A stretch of DNA of 52,785 nucleotides, from NCBI GenBank assembly GCA_003225335.1, contig QHZE01000453.1, positions 1 to 52,785 of the forward strand. The letters run 5' to 3'. This document shows, one piece after another, positions 7,742 to 15,595 of this stretch (position 1 is its first letter; every line of letters begins with the position of its first letter). The notes under the pieces were generated by a model, which had not been told where the DNA came from, did no database searches, and was given only the letters and a program-made list of their open reading frames with translations. The translations under genes and the position numbers were made by a program. This DNA is from Acidobacteriota bacterium. Lineage in GTDB: Bacteria; Acidobacteriota; UBA6911.

Positions 7742-8200
7742 ATGAAGTGTCCCTACTGTGGGCATCTCAAGGATCGAGTCGTCGATTCCCGAGAAAGTAG
7801 AGACGGCGACTCCATTCGCCGGCGCCGCCAGTGCTTGAAGTGTTCCCGGCGTTTCACCAGCTACGAGCGCATTGACGAGATTCCCTACATGGTGGTCAAG
7901 AAGGACGGAGGACGGGAGAAGTTCGATCGGAACAAGATCCTGAACGGGTTGCTCAAGGCCTGCGAGAAGAGACCGGTCAGCCTTACGCAGCTCGAGAAAA
8001 TCGTGGACCTGGTCGAGCAGAAGGTGCAGGAAAGTCCGGATAGGGAGCTGGAATCTGTGGTCATCGGGAAAATTTTACTTTCGGAACTGCGCCGGCTTGA
8101 CAAAGTCGCCTATCTGCGGTTTGCATCGGTCTATCTCGAGTTTGAGGACGTTACCGAGTTCATGACCGAGATCAATGAGTTGTTTGAGAAGAAGTCTTGA
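7742..8200 (+). CDS. nrdR: Transcriptional repressor NrdR
   Basis: A 152-residue protein of normal family length. It has an N-terminal zinc ribbon with C3-x2-C6 and C31-x2-C34 (MKCPYCG, CLKCSRRF), then an ATP-cone from about 49 to 139 beginning VVKKDGGREKFDRNKI. NrdR senses (d)ATP and represses ribonucleotide reductase genes. No nrd gene is in the window, so its targets lie elsewhere. The ATG follows GGGATC without a strong ribosome-binding site. Confidence 0.96.
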   Translation: MKCPYCGHLKDRVVDSRESRDGDSIRRRRQCLKCSRRFTSYERIDEIPYMVVKKDGGREKFDRNKILNGLLKACEKRPVSLTQLEKIVDLVEQKVQESPDRELESVVIGKILLSELRRLDKVAYLRFASVYLEFEDVTEFMTEINELFEKKS

Positions 8201-8203
8201 CTT

Positions 8204-8245
8204 ATTGCGGATTGCGAATTGAGAAAAAATCCGCAATCCGTATTC
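8204..8245. repeat. ATCCGCAATC-type palindrome at thiL start
   Basis: Perfect 10-bp arms: ATTGCGGATT at 8204-8213 and AATCCGCAAT at 8228-8237. Same family as 2366-2436. It begins three bases after the nrdR stop and would be translated as KSAIRIR if thiL started at the upstream ATG, which argues for the later thiL start. Confidence 0.7.
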
Positions 8246-8253
8246 GAAGATCC

Positions 8254-9264
8254 GTGAAACGCGAAAAGGACGCTCTTCTTGCCGAAAGCGAGATCGTCTC
8301 TGTCCTTCGCAAGCGATTTGGCGGAGAAAGTTTCTCCGTCGTTAAAGGTATCGGAGACGACGCTGCGGTCATTCGGATACCGGGCGCAACGCAATACTGG
8401 GTCCTGACGACCGATCAGCTGCACGAAAATGTTCACTTTCGCCGGGAGTGGACGGGCCCAAAGCAACTGGGGCACAAGGCATTGGCCGTAAACCTGAGCG
8501 ACGTCGCCGCCATGGGGGCCAGGCCGCGATTCTACGTTGTGGCGCTAGCGATTCCTCGATCGCTCCCAAGACCCTGGCTCATTGGTTTCTACGAAGGAAT
8601 GGTGAGGCTGGGCCGAAAGCATCAGGCCATACTGATTGGAGGAGATCTGTCCCATTCAAAGGACGGCCTGCACATATCTCTGGCCGTTCTCGGAGAGTCC
8701 GTGAGAAGGAACGCGCTCTTACGCTGTGGCGGAAAGCCTGGGGATTTCCTTTATGTCACCGGTACTCTCGGGAAATCCGCCGCGGGCCTTCGTCTCCTTC
8801 AAGCAGGAGCGCAAACCGGAAAGACCCCTTCGGAGCGGCAAGCGCTGAAGGCTCATAGGGAGCCGGAGCCGCGTTGCCAGGTCGGAATGTGGCTGGCTCG
8901 GCACGGCTTCTGCCGCGCGATGATGGATCTCAGTGACGGGCTATCGCTGGACCTGCTACGAATGTGCCAGGAAAGCGGCACTGGGGCAGTGGTCCATGGC
9001 GATCGTTCGCCGTTGTTTCCCAGGTCCCGAGCCTGGGGTTGTGATCCGATCGAGCTCGGTCTCCATGGAGGCGAGGATTACGAGCTTCTTTTCGCCGTTC
9101 CGCCGCGCCACGCGCTCTCGCTAGAGAGCGCCTATCCAGCGAAGTACCCGAAAATTACACGAATCGGGATGTTGACGCGGTCCCTGCACATGAAGTGGAT
9201 CCCTGAGTCCAATATGCGGCCGCGTCCCCTGGCTCCTTGCGGCTTCGATCATTTCCGCAGCTGA
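8254..9264 (+). CDS. thiL: Thiamine-monophosphate kinase
   Basis: A 336-residue ThiL/PurM-like kinase. It phosphorylates thiamine monophosphate to thiamine diphosphate with ATP. Family motifs: GIGDDAAV near residue 32, TTDQLHENVHF, the metal-binding GGDLSHSKDG, the acidic DLSDGLSLDL, and GGEDYELLF near the C-terminus. I chose GTG 8254 (VKREKDALLAESEIV) because the family usually begins a few residues before the 'E..ii..l' helix. ATG 8197 would overlap nrdR by 4 nt and adds 19 residues encoded by a repeat. No TPP riboswitch was seen. Confidence 0.9.
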   Translation: MKREKDALLAESEIVSVLRKRFGGESFSVVKGIGDDAAVIRIPGATQYWVLTTDQLHENVHFRREWTGPKQLGHKALAVNLSDVAAMGARPRFYVVALAIPRSLPRPWLIGFYEGMVRLGRKHQAILIGGDLSHSKDGLHISLAVLGESVRRNALLRCGGKPGDFLYVTGTLGKSAAGLRLLQAGAQTGKTPSERQALKAHREPEPRCQVGMWLARHGFCRAMMDLSDGLSLDLLRMCQESGTGAVVHGDRSPLFPRSRAWGCDPIELGLHGGEDYELLFAVPPRHALSLESAYPAKYPKITRIGMLTRSLHMKWIPESNMRPRPLAPCGFDHFRS

Positions 9265-9594
9265 TTCCGCAGAATGAAACCACCGTGAACACCAATGAAC
9301 ACGGATCTGTGTTCATTGGTGGTTCCACTCATGCTCTGGGTATCTTCGAAACTTTTTTGCTTGAAGTGCGTCTGTAACTTCGTGTGTTTCAGTGCACACT
9401 GCATTATTCTGTGATGTAGAGTGAGATCCCGTCCGATAAAATGCAGGAACTCCTGGGCGGTGTGGTATGGCCGTAACAGGTCAACATCAGTCGTAATCCC
9501 CCCCCTGTTTCGCTAAAAATTCGTCATCTCTTGGGTGCAAGTAGCGTGTGCACGTCCGCTGGCTTGAAGTGTGTTCCTATTTTTTTTGTGCGAC
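9265..9594. other. 330-bp intergenic region, one hairpin, otherwise no gene seen
   Basis: Apart from the hairpin at 9280-9330, I see nothing interpretable. There is a run of eight C at about 9498-9506 and a T-run at 9580-9588 just before the DUF2062 gene. Neither strand has a convincing small ORF with a ribosome-binding site. Confidence 0.5.
9280..9330. repeat. ACCACC...GAACAC palindrome after thiL
   Basis: Perfect 13-bp arms CACCAATGAACAC (9290-9302) and GTGTTCATTGGTG (9309-9321) around a 6-nt loop, with partial extension outward. It belongs to the same repeat family as the outer arms at 22091-22115 and 22473-22499. It could terminate thiL transcription, but lacks a T-tract. Confidence 0.75.
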
Positions 9595-10062
9595 ATGTTA
9601 CTGCGAACCTTTACGAATTTTCAGAAACGCCTCTTGGCCCTCGACGACCCGCCCGAACGGATCGCCATAGCCTTTGCCGTTGGCGTGTTCTTTTCTTTTT
9701 CGCCCTTATACGGACTGCACACCTTCCTTGGCCTGACAGTTGCGTTTCTCTTCGGCTTGAACCGCGTTGCACTCCTGCTCGGCCTGTTTGTGAATAATCC
9801 CTGGACCCTCGTGCCGATATATGCTGCTGCCATCTATATAGGCGGTCTGTTCCTCGGCTTTCCACCCGTGGCTCCCTTCCCTCAGTTCGCATGGAAAGAA
9901 GTATTTGAGGGCAGGTTTTGGGTGGAGCTCGCAAGACACTGGCGGCTGCTCATGCCTCTATTCCTGGGTTCCACAATACTCTCCTTTGTGTTTGCAGCAA
10001 TCTCGTATCCATTTGCCTTGCATCTGATGAGGCGCTACAAACACAAGTCCCACTCACATTGA
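9595..10062 (+). CDS. DUF2062 membrane protein
   Basis: A 155-residue protein with the DUF2062 pattern PPERIAIAFAVGVFFSFSPLYG-type segment, then LNRVALLLGLFVNNPWT, with about four membrane segments and a basic tail. The family is widespread but of unclear function; some members sit beside cell-envelope genes. I chose ATG 9595 (MLLRTFTN); the alternative GTG at 9571 adds eight hydrophobic residues. It stands alone, flanked by repeats. Confidence 0.8.
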   Translation: MLLRTFTNFQKRLLALDDPPERIAIAFAVGVFFSFSPLYGLHTFLGLTVAFLFGLNRVALLLGLFVNNPWTLVPIYAAAIYIGGLFLGFPPVAPFPQFAWKEVFEGRFWVELARHWRLLMPLFLGSTILSFVFAAISYPFALHLMRRYKHKSHSH

Positions 10063-10066
10063 CCGC

Positions 10067-10120
10067 TTGGAGTTCAGGCGCCAGCCTGCACTGCGCAGGC
10101 AGGCTAAAGCCGAACTCGAA
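10067..10120. repeat. GAGTTCAGGC-family palindrome
   Basis: GGAGTTCAGGCGCCAGCCTGC on the left and GCAGGCAGGCTAAAGCCGAACTC on the right, around ACT. This is the most complete short copy of the family in the window. It begins 5 nt after the DUF2062 stop codon. Confidence 0.75.
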
Positions 10121-10192
10121 ACAAGTAGGTCGGCGCGGCATCCGGATGCCTGGCGCCTTCCGTTTAGAGTCGCGCGGCGTTAAGATTCGAGC

Positions 10193-11704
10193 ATGAGGCG
10201 GTTTGTCCTGTTTCTCCCCTGGTTGAGCTTCACGCTGGCGCTCCCCGGATTTGCTCTCTCGAACCCACAGCTTGTCGAGGGACTGGTGAACATCAAGTTC
10301 CAGCTTGACAGCCGCGTATTCGCGGCCACGGCCGCCTTGAACGCGGCGGGTTTTGACCTGGATGCGGCAGAGCTAGCCGAAAACCCTCCGCGGAAGTTAG
10401 TGCGGGAATGGTTGTCGCGTATGCCTCCGGAATTGCTGGAACGCCTCCGGCAATTCTACGTCTCGCACGATATGGAGCGGGATCCCTTGAAGCAACAGAG
10501 CAAATACATTTCGTTGTCTCTGTCCCTGACGGGCGCGCCTGAATTCAGATTGAAGGTGAAGCCGCGCGACGCGCCATCGGACGTTCAGTCTCTCATTGGG
10601 TTTGAGGATTTGATCCGGGAGACCTGGGAAAAAGGCGACCTGGTCCGGCTGTGGGGCATGGTCCAGCCCTTCTACTTGAAAGAAATCGAGAGCCAACGGC
10701 CAGTGATTCGGCAAACGATACTGACGTGCTTGCGCTACATGCACACCGAGCCGAGAATTGCGCTGGACCGTCAGGTGATTTTTATACCGGATCTTCTGAA
10801 TGCCTATGGCGTGGTCAACGCCCGGAATCTCGGGGACACGTACATCGTTATCGTGGGTCCGTTCCGTACGGCAAAGTCCATGCACGGGATACGCCATGAG
10901 TACCTGCACTTCATGATCGATCCGCTTATTGCCAAGTACACGGCCTACCTACCCGAGGCCGAGCCCTTTTTGGAATCGGTGCGCCAGCGTCCAAGAGTCC
11001 TCGCACGGTACAAGGAGGACTTTTCCCTGGTTGTTACTGAATCTCTGATTGGAAGTATCGAACGGCGTCTGAACGCCGGGTCCGATGAAGAAAAAGCATT
11101 CCAGTTGGTCACCGGCTATGACGAGGGCTTGGTGCTTGCTCCCTATTTTGAAGAGGCTCTGAAGAAGTTTGAACGCGGGCGCCCCTCGCTGCAGGAGTTC
11201 ATTCCTGAGCTCCTGCAAGGAATTCGCTGGGACATCGAGAAAAAACGCCCTGAGCTCCTCGCCAGACTGAGAGACGAGCTTGCCAGCCGCCACTCTCACC
11301 AGCAGGCTCAAGCGCAAGCCGAAGGGAAGAGGGATCAAGAAGCGCGAGACCTCCTCACGGATGCAAACAAGTCCCTTCTTGCTGGAGAGTTCGATAAAGC
11401 CAAGGAACTGTTGTCGCAGGTCCTGAGGCGCGATCCTGACAACGCCAGTGCCTTGTACGGGATGGCCCAAATCTCCGGGCAGAATCAGGATCTTGAAGGG
11501 GCTCTTGAGCTTTACGAAAGGGCGGCTCGCAATGCGGGGGAGCAGAAGTGGATCGCGGCCTGGTGCCTCGTGCGCCGCGGGAACATCTTCTATTTTCAAC
11601 GAGACACTGCCCGGGCTCGAAGCGAGTGGTCCACCGTTTTGGACATGAAAGGGGACCTCCGCGGCGCCAGAGAGGAAGCCAGCAAAGCCCTCTCCGGCAA
11701 ATGA
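10193..11704 (+). CDS. Exported HExxH protein with C-terminal TPRs
   Basis: A 503-residue protein with a signal peptide at about 1-23 (FVLFLPWLSFTLALPGFALS). In mid-protein, HEYLH (235-239) in HGIRHEYLHFMIDP is a zincin-type HExxH motif. Tetratricopeptide-like helices follow from about 388 to 500 (LLAGEFDKAKELLSQVLRRDP; DLEGALELYERA). A long charged helical stretch precedes the TPRs. The architecture suggests a periplasmic metallopeptidase-like protein with a protein-interaction tail. The third zinc ligand was not identified, so catalytic activity is uncertain. It is not in an obvious operon. Confidence 0.75.
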   Translation: MRRFVLFLPWLSFTLALPGFALSNPQLVEGLVNIKFQLDSRVFAATAALNAAGFDLDAAELAENPPRKLVREWLSRMPPELLERLRQFYVSHDMERDPLKQQSKYISLSLSLTGAPEFRLKVKPRDAPSDVQSLIGFEDLIRETWEKGDLVRLWGMVQPFYLKEIESQRPVIRQTILTCLRYMHTEPRIALDRQVIFIPDLLNAYGVVNARNLGDTYIVIVGPFRTAKSMHGIRHEYLHFMIDPLIAKYTAYLPEAEPFLESVRQRPRVLARYKEDFSLVVTESLIGSIERRLNAGSDEEKAFQLVTGYDEGLVLAPYFEEALKKFERGRPSLQEFIPELLQGIRWDIEKKRPELLARLRDELASRHSHQQAQAQAEGKRDQEARDLLTDANKSLLAGEFDKAKELLSQVLRRDPDNASALYGMAQISGQNQDLEGALELYERAARNAGEQKWIAAWCLVRRGNIFYFQRDTARARSEWSTVLDMKGDLRGAREEASKALSGK

Positions 11705-11705
11705 G

Positions 11706-11952
11706 TATGGAGTTCAGGCTTTAGCCTGCACAGAAGCGGCCGAGTCTGGCAGGCAGCCTAAGGGGCCGTCACAGAATAACATTTACACTTTGGCGCGAGC
11801 GCCGAGGGGCCGGATGCTAGGCCCCCGACGCAGGCGATGGCGCTGTGCATCGTCGAGGAGCGCCAACAACGCAGACGGCTCCTCGCCGCCGCGCCCCTTC
11901 GGGCTAAAGTGCAAATCTTATTCTGTGACGGGCCCTAGGGCTGAACTCCATG
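11706..11952. repeat. GAGTTCAGGC palindrome interrupted by a composite element
   Basis: The left arm ATGGAGTTCAGGCTTTAGCC begins at 11706, with its partner GGCAGGCAGCCTAAG ending near 11761. The matching right end, CTAGGGCTGAACTCCAT, is at 11936-11952. The 175-bp element at 11762-11936 sits between them, so the outer palindrome was split by an insertion. CCTAAGG on the left and CCTAGGG on the right could be a target duplication with one change. Confidence 0.7.
11762..11936. mobile_element. Composite palindromic element, copy 1 (non-autonomous)
   Basis: Imperfect terminal inverted repeats of about 31 bp: GGGCCGTCACAGAATAA at the left end, TTATTCTGTGACGGGCC at the right, continuing inward as CATTTACACTTT / AAAGTGCAAAT. 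Inside are hairpins GGGGCC/GGCCCC (about 11805-11826), GGCGATG/CATCGTC (around 11833-11854) and GAGGAGC/GCTCCTC (about 11855-11888). The core words CGACGCAGGCGATG (11826-11839) and CATCGTCGAGGAGC (11848-11861) recur exactly in copy 2 at 38705-38738. No ORF is inside; it is MITE-like or a structured repeat. Confidence 0.75.
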
Positions 11953-12061
11953 AGGACCAAGCGGCGTCCTCGCTTTCCAAACCGAATACCAGCGAGTAGA
12001 ATACGCTTGTCTGGCAGAATGAGTCATCTTTGGGATGCCAGATTCATCTGAGGGGATTCGA

Positions 12062-12205
12062 ATGCAGCGAACCATCGCCGCAATCGTTGCGGTAGGGCTT
12101 CTACTGGAAGCTGCCAGCGGCGGCCTGTTGTCTCAATCGGCCCCGCCATTGGGCCGCTGGGAAGGCAAGGTCGAATCGCAGCGAGGGGAAGTTGCCGCTT
12201 TGTGA
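12062..12205 (+). CDS. Small exported peptide or truncated gene remnant upstream of rnc
   Basis: A 47-codon frame: MQRTIAAIVAVGLLLEAASG followed by a short tail containing PPLGRWEGKVES, ending TGA 11 nt before the rnc ATG. GAGGGG lies 6 nt before its ATG. The first 25 residues look like a signal peptide. The tail 'GRWEGKVE' resembles the beginning of secreted beta-rich domains found after signal peptides in larger proteins, so this may be the stump of a longer gene rather than a true small protein. It is close enough to rnc to be cotranscribed. Confidence 0.45.
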   Translation: MQRTIAAIVAVGLLLEAASGGLLSQSAPPLGRWEGKVESQRGEVAAL

Positions 12206-12216
12206 GGGAAGTAGGA

Positions 12217-12936
12217 ATGGAACAGCCCGAAGAGACGCTCCCAAAGGCTTCCATAGAAGAACTCGAGTCACTGCTGGGGTATCGGTTTAAAGATCAGGAG
12301 GTGCTCCTGCGTGCCCTGACCCATCGCTCTTTCGTGAATGAACATGAAGGGGAACGGTTTCAGGATAACGAGTCTCTGGAGTTCCTTGGCGATGCGGTTC
12401 TCGGGTTTGTGGTCAGTTCCAGGATCTTTCAGCGATTTCCCGATCTCACCGAAGGAGAGCTCAGCAAGATAAAAGCTTTCCTCGTGAGCGCGGCAAGCCT
12501 GGTTCGCTTGGCCGAGAGGGTCCGGCTTGGCGAATTCCTGCGCCTCAGCAGGGGCGAGGACAAGACCGGAGGCCGGCGGAAGAGAGCCATCCTGGTCGAT
12601 GCCTATGAAGCGATAATTGGGGCTGTCTATCTGGATGGAGGAGTGGAGGCCGCGTCCGCCTTTGTCGATCGCGAAGTCGGAGACTTTCTCGACAACATAA
12701 ATGTCCGGGAATTCATCTACGGCGATTTCAAATCCGCTCTCCAGGAGCAGTTGCACAATCTAGGCTATCCCGAACCGATGTATCGCGTAGTGGATGAGAT
12801 CGGTCCGGATCACAAAAAGCTATTCGTGGTGGAGGTGGTGGTCACCGATCGTCTGGCGGCTCAGGCCTCGGGACGAACGAAAAAAGAGGCTCAACAGGCT
12901 GCCGCCAGGCGCGCACTCCAGAGTCTCAAGGAATGA
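12217..12936 (+). CDS. rnc: Ribonuclease III
   Basis: A 239-residue double-strand-specific endoribonuclease for rRNA and mRNA processing. The catalytic signature NESLEFLGDAVLG is at 51-63, with the downstream acidic DAYEAIIGAVYLDGG motif around 128-142. A double-stranded RNA-binding domain spans about 162-235 and ends KKEAQQAAARRALQSL. I chose ATG 12217 over GTG 12202. Its stop TGA overlaps the ATG of a 55-codon membrane-protein frame, so translation is likely coupled. Confidence 0.97.
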   Translation: MEQPEETLPKASIEELESLLGYRFKDQEVLLRALTHRSFVNEHEGERFQDNESLEFLGDAVLGFVVSSRIFQRFPDLTEGELSKIKAFLVSAASLVRLAERVRLGEFLRLSRGEDKTGGRRKRAILVDAYEAIIGAVYLDGGVEAASAFVDREVGDFLDNINVREFIYGDFKSALQEQLHNLGYPEPMYRVVDEIGPDHKKLFVVEVVVTDRLAAQASGRTKKEAQQAAARRALQSLKE

Positions 12937-13100
12937 TAGGGTACTATACTGGACGGTTTCTCCAACTGGCCGGACTCATCATTGTGGCAGAAACACTGAT
13001 CATGTTCTTTGGCCGGATGATGCCACTGCTGAAAGGCTCCCTCGCAGGAGTCTTGGTCTTTTACCTCGGTTACTTTCTGGCTCGAAAGTTCAGTGCCTGA
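12933..13100 (+). CDS. Small two-TM membrane protein overlapping rnc
   Basis: A 55-residue frame starting MIGYYTGRFLQLAGLIIVAE. Two hydrophobic helices (about 11-25 and 37-49) are separated by a basic, methionine-rich turn (FFGRMMPLLKG), and it ends LARKFSA. The ATG overlaps the rnc stop codon as ATGA, the usual sign of translational coupling. Hydrophobic periodicity and a clean stop at 13100 support a real gene, but I do not recognise a family. It has no ribosome-binding site of its own beyond the AAGGA at the end of rnc. Confidence 0.65.
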   Translation: MIGYYTGRFLQLAGLIIVAETLIMFFGRMMPLLKGSLAGVLVFYLGYFLARKFSA

Positions 13101-13175
13101 AATAGGCGATGTTGGGACGCGATGAACAGGATTTTCCGGACAGAATAACCGGATTTGGTGGAGGAAAGCCGCTCG

Positions 13176-14618
13176 TTAGTTAGAAAGCGTCTGTAGCATT
13201 TTGTTTGCTTCGGGATTTTCGGGATCCCATCGCAGCACCTCCTGAAACTGCGTCTCAGCGCGTTTGGGGAGGTTGACTTTGATATACAGTTTTCCTAGCG
13301 CGATCCTGCTCTCCAACATCATAGGCTCGAGCGTGATAGCCCTGAGCAGATTGTCTTCGGCTTCCTTTCGCAGTTTTGGGATCTCCGACTGTGCGACGCC
13401 GAGATAGTGCCGGTAGTGGGCGAGGTCAGGCCGAGTCCAGACGCAAGTTTTGAGACAGGTCACAGCCTTTTCGAAGTCTCCCTTTCCAATGAAAGCCCGT
13501 CCGGAACGATAGAGCGACTCCGCCATTTTTTCCTGCTCCGCGTCAACTCCGGTGATAGCGCGCTGAACCGCTTCCACGCGACCACCCTCCTTGCGCCGCG
13601 TGTCATCATAGCTTGCGCGAGCAGCCGGCTCGCTGAGGGTCGTGTAGGCGCCTGTGATGTAAGTAAACAGCTTTTCCACTTGGCTTCTGAAAACCGGCGT
13701 GTACTCCTCCGTTTGGAACCGGTCCGGGTGAAATTCCTTGGCCAGTTCGTGATAGGCGTTCTTGATCTGCTCTTCGCCGGCATCCGTGGCAACCGAGAGG
13801 ATTTCGTAGTGATCGGCCACTTCGTATTGTTCAAGAAGTTCCTCAACACGCCTCGCCACAGGTTTGGCCGCAGTCGTTGGGTTAACTGCCCCACCTTCAG
13901 TTTTCAGGCTGGGGGATTCCAGCCGCAGGAGCCCGAGCAAAAAAAGCCGCAGAAGCAGATTGTCCGATGCTACCGAACCGGATGGTATGAGGTCGAGAAG
14001 CTTTTTGACCGCTATAGGTTCCCGAACCAAAGAGTATGTTTGCCCCTCGAGATTGTCCAAAGGAAGGTTCAGCCGCGCAGGATTGTTGGAGCCGTCCTGA
14101 GTAACATACCCATCGAGCTTTTTTAAAGCGTCCGGGAGCTGCTTCGTGTCAACAGCCCTTCGTGCTGCCAAGACGAGCATTTGAGGTATCGGAGTCTTGA
14201 GACCCACCTGACGGCGGCTGAGTCCGTCTCCTGGGTAGAACCGGGTCTCGCAGGAATCCCATGAGAACAGGGACGCCAGAATGAGGAGGGCCTGCTCGCG
14301 TACACCATCCTCAAGGCCCGCGGCATCCACTCTCTGGGTAGCTAAGACGGCCTCTTCGGTGTTCTTTCCGGCCTTCATCAGATCCGTAACTTGGGTCAGG
14401 TCGGCGCGAGGCAAGCGATTAAGCTTCACTAGAATCCGAGCCAGGTGTTCTTCAGGCAGGTTGCTCTCCGCGCAGGCGATGTCCCCGTTGCGAACAATCA
14501 CCTGCTTTTTTGCCGTTCCCTTTTCGAAGCGAAGGATCCCACTCTGACCCGTAGTGTGAATCTGAAGGAGGACATCTACGAAGTTTTGGGAAGGCCTTCC
14601 TGCATCTGGCATAGTCAT
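13176..14618 (-). CDS. DUF4388-like, J-domain and TPR multidomain protein
   Basis: A 480-residue protein. Residues about 10-235 resemble the PATAN/DUF4388 region of bacterial signalling proteins (LLQIHTTGQSGILRFEKGTAKKQVIVRNGDI pattern). A J-domain spans about 268-341 (DHYEILSV) with the HPD triad at 297-299, which recruits DnaK. A TPR array follows to the end (RSGRAFIGKGDFEKAVTCLK; LPKRAETQFQEVLRWDPENP). The combination suggests a DnaK co-chaperone that couples a regulatory sensor to protein complexes. ATG 14612 (second codon pair) is an alternative start. It stands alone and converges with the rnc cluster. Confidence 0.85.
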   Translation of the reverse strand: MTMPDAGRPSQNFVDVLLQIHTTGQSGILRFEKGTAKKQVIVRNGDIACAESNLPEEHLARILVKLNRLPRADLTQVTDLMKAGKNTEEAVLATQRVDAAGLEDGVREQALLILASLFSWDSCETRFYPGDGLSRRQVGLKTPIPQMLVLAARRAVDTKQLPDALKKLDGYVTQDGSNNPARLNLPLDNLEGQTYSLVREPIAVKKLLDLIPSGSVASDNLLLRLFLLGLLRLESPSLKTEGGAVNPTTAAKPVARRVEELLEQYEVADHYEILSVATDAGEEQIKNAYHELAKEFHPDRFQTEEYTPVFRSQVEKLFTYITGAYTTLSEPAARASYDDTRRKEGGRVEAVQRAITGVDAEQEKMAESLYRSGRAFIGKGDFEKAVTCLKTCVWTRPDLAHYRHYLGVAQSEIPKLRKEAEDNLLRAITLEPMMLESRIALGKLYIKVNLPKRAETQFQEVLRWDPENPEANKMLQTLSN

Positions 14619-14729
14619 TTATAGAGAATCGTATCTGCCTTTCACACCTAACATATCGGCCCCTGGCGTGGTTTAAATTGACTTTTGCAGACGGTGAACC
14701 CGGTGAGCCCCACAGGAAGGGCTAATTCA

Positions 14730-14776
14730 AGGGCTAGCGCAAGAATAATTTGGCATTTCCTGGCGGCTCCCATGTG
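14730..14776. repeat. Solo terminal arm of the composite element
   Basis: AGGGCTAGCGCAAGAATAAT followed by TTGGCATTTCC and GGCTCCCATG, a near match to the left end of copy 2 (38559-38606: AGGGCTCGCGCAAGAATAAT, TTTTGGCATTTTG, GGTTCCCATG). No partner right arm is nearby, so it is either a deletion remnant or an aborted copy. Confidence 0.7.
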
Positions 14777-14784
14777 CGTCGAAC

Positions 14785-15525
14785 TCAACCGGAGACCCGT
14801 CTTAGAAACCAATACGCCAGGAGGGCCAAGCTGTCATATGCGCCATGAGCTACCATGGGTGCTACTAAGCTTCCTCGTGCGAGATACACAGCCCCGAAAA
14901 GCAGGCCAAAGAGGCCGGCCGCCACAGCATTCTGCACACCTTGAAGGTAATGACCGGCGCCAAAAGCTACGCTCCAGATTACGAGCCCTAGCTTGGCTCC
15001 ACCGAGATAGTCGCGAAAGCGAACCAGTACAAAGGCCCGCTGGAGCTCTTCTTTTACTCCTCCGGCAAAGAGGGCCGCTACGATAAAAAGTGCAAGATCA
15101 CCTGGCGACTGAATGGACTCGATCAGGGGATTGCGATCCGTATAGTAATTTGGAAGGAGTACCTTGAAGCCCAAAGCCACCAGGAGGCTAACTAGGAATA
15201 GAATTGGAACAAGAGAAACCCCCAAAAGCAGGTCGGAGATCCAATGATCCCAGTTCCAGCCCAAATCGGCCAAGCTTTCCCTGTGCAGTCGCAGGATAAG
15301 CAGCATGAGAAGCAGTGTGACAGAGGCTTCCAGGAGAAGAAAGCACGCGATCAGACGCGCGTCCTTTAACAGAATCGCGTGATTTCCGGCATGAAGGGAG
15401 AAAGGGAGCGCCGCGACAAGGCCGGAAAGAATCCCTGCCAGCCCAAGCACTTCCAGAAAGGCAAACAACCGATCTGCCCACGACCTCTTTTCGAATCTAT
15501 AACTATAAATAGGTGAACCCTCCAT
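14785..15525 (-). CDS. CPBP-family intramembrane metalloprotease
   Basis: A 246-residue protein with about seven or eight membrane segments and the CPBP/CAAX-protease motifs: KEELQRAF (E159, E160, R163), GAGHYLQG (H192) and VAHGAYDS (H227). Relatives include prenyl-protein endopeptidases and bacteriocin self-immunity proteins, all with an active site inside the membrane. Motif 1 here reads E-E-x-x-R rather than the commonest E-E-x-x-x-R. Substrate and role are unknown, and neighbours give no hint. It diverges from the glycine-zipper protein 70 bp away. Confidence 0.85.
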   Translation of the reverse strand: MEGSPIYSYRFEKRSWADRLFAFLEVLGLAGILSGLVAALPFSLHAGNHAILLKDARLIACFLLLEASVTLLLMLLILRLHRESLADLGWNWDHWISDLLLGVSLVPILFLVSLLVALGFKVLLPNYYTDRNPLIESIQSPGDLALFIVAALFAGGVKEELQRAFVLVRFRDYLGGAKLGLVIWSVAFGAGHYLQGVQNAVAAGLFGLLFGAVYLARGSLVAPMVAHGAYDSLALLAYWFLRRVSG

Positions 15526-15595
15526 CGAGATAGACCATCTATTACTCGTTACGCTGGAATGCGCGCAGGAGTGCGGTTCCCAGTCAGGAGGTGTA

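Noticed and set aside
8197-8253. Upstream extension of thiL from ATG 8197
   Set aside because: The added residues are encoded by a dispersed palindrome and are not part of the ThiL fold.
12202-12216. GTG start for rnc
   Set aside because: It adds five residues and overlaps the small upstream frame; ATG 12217 is better placed.
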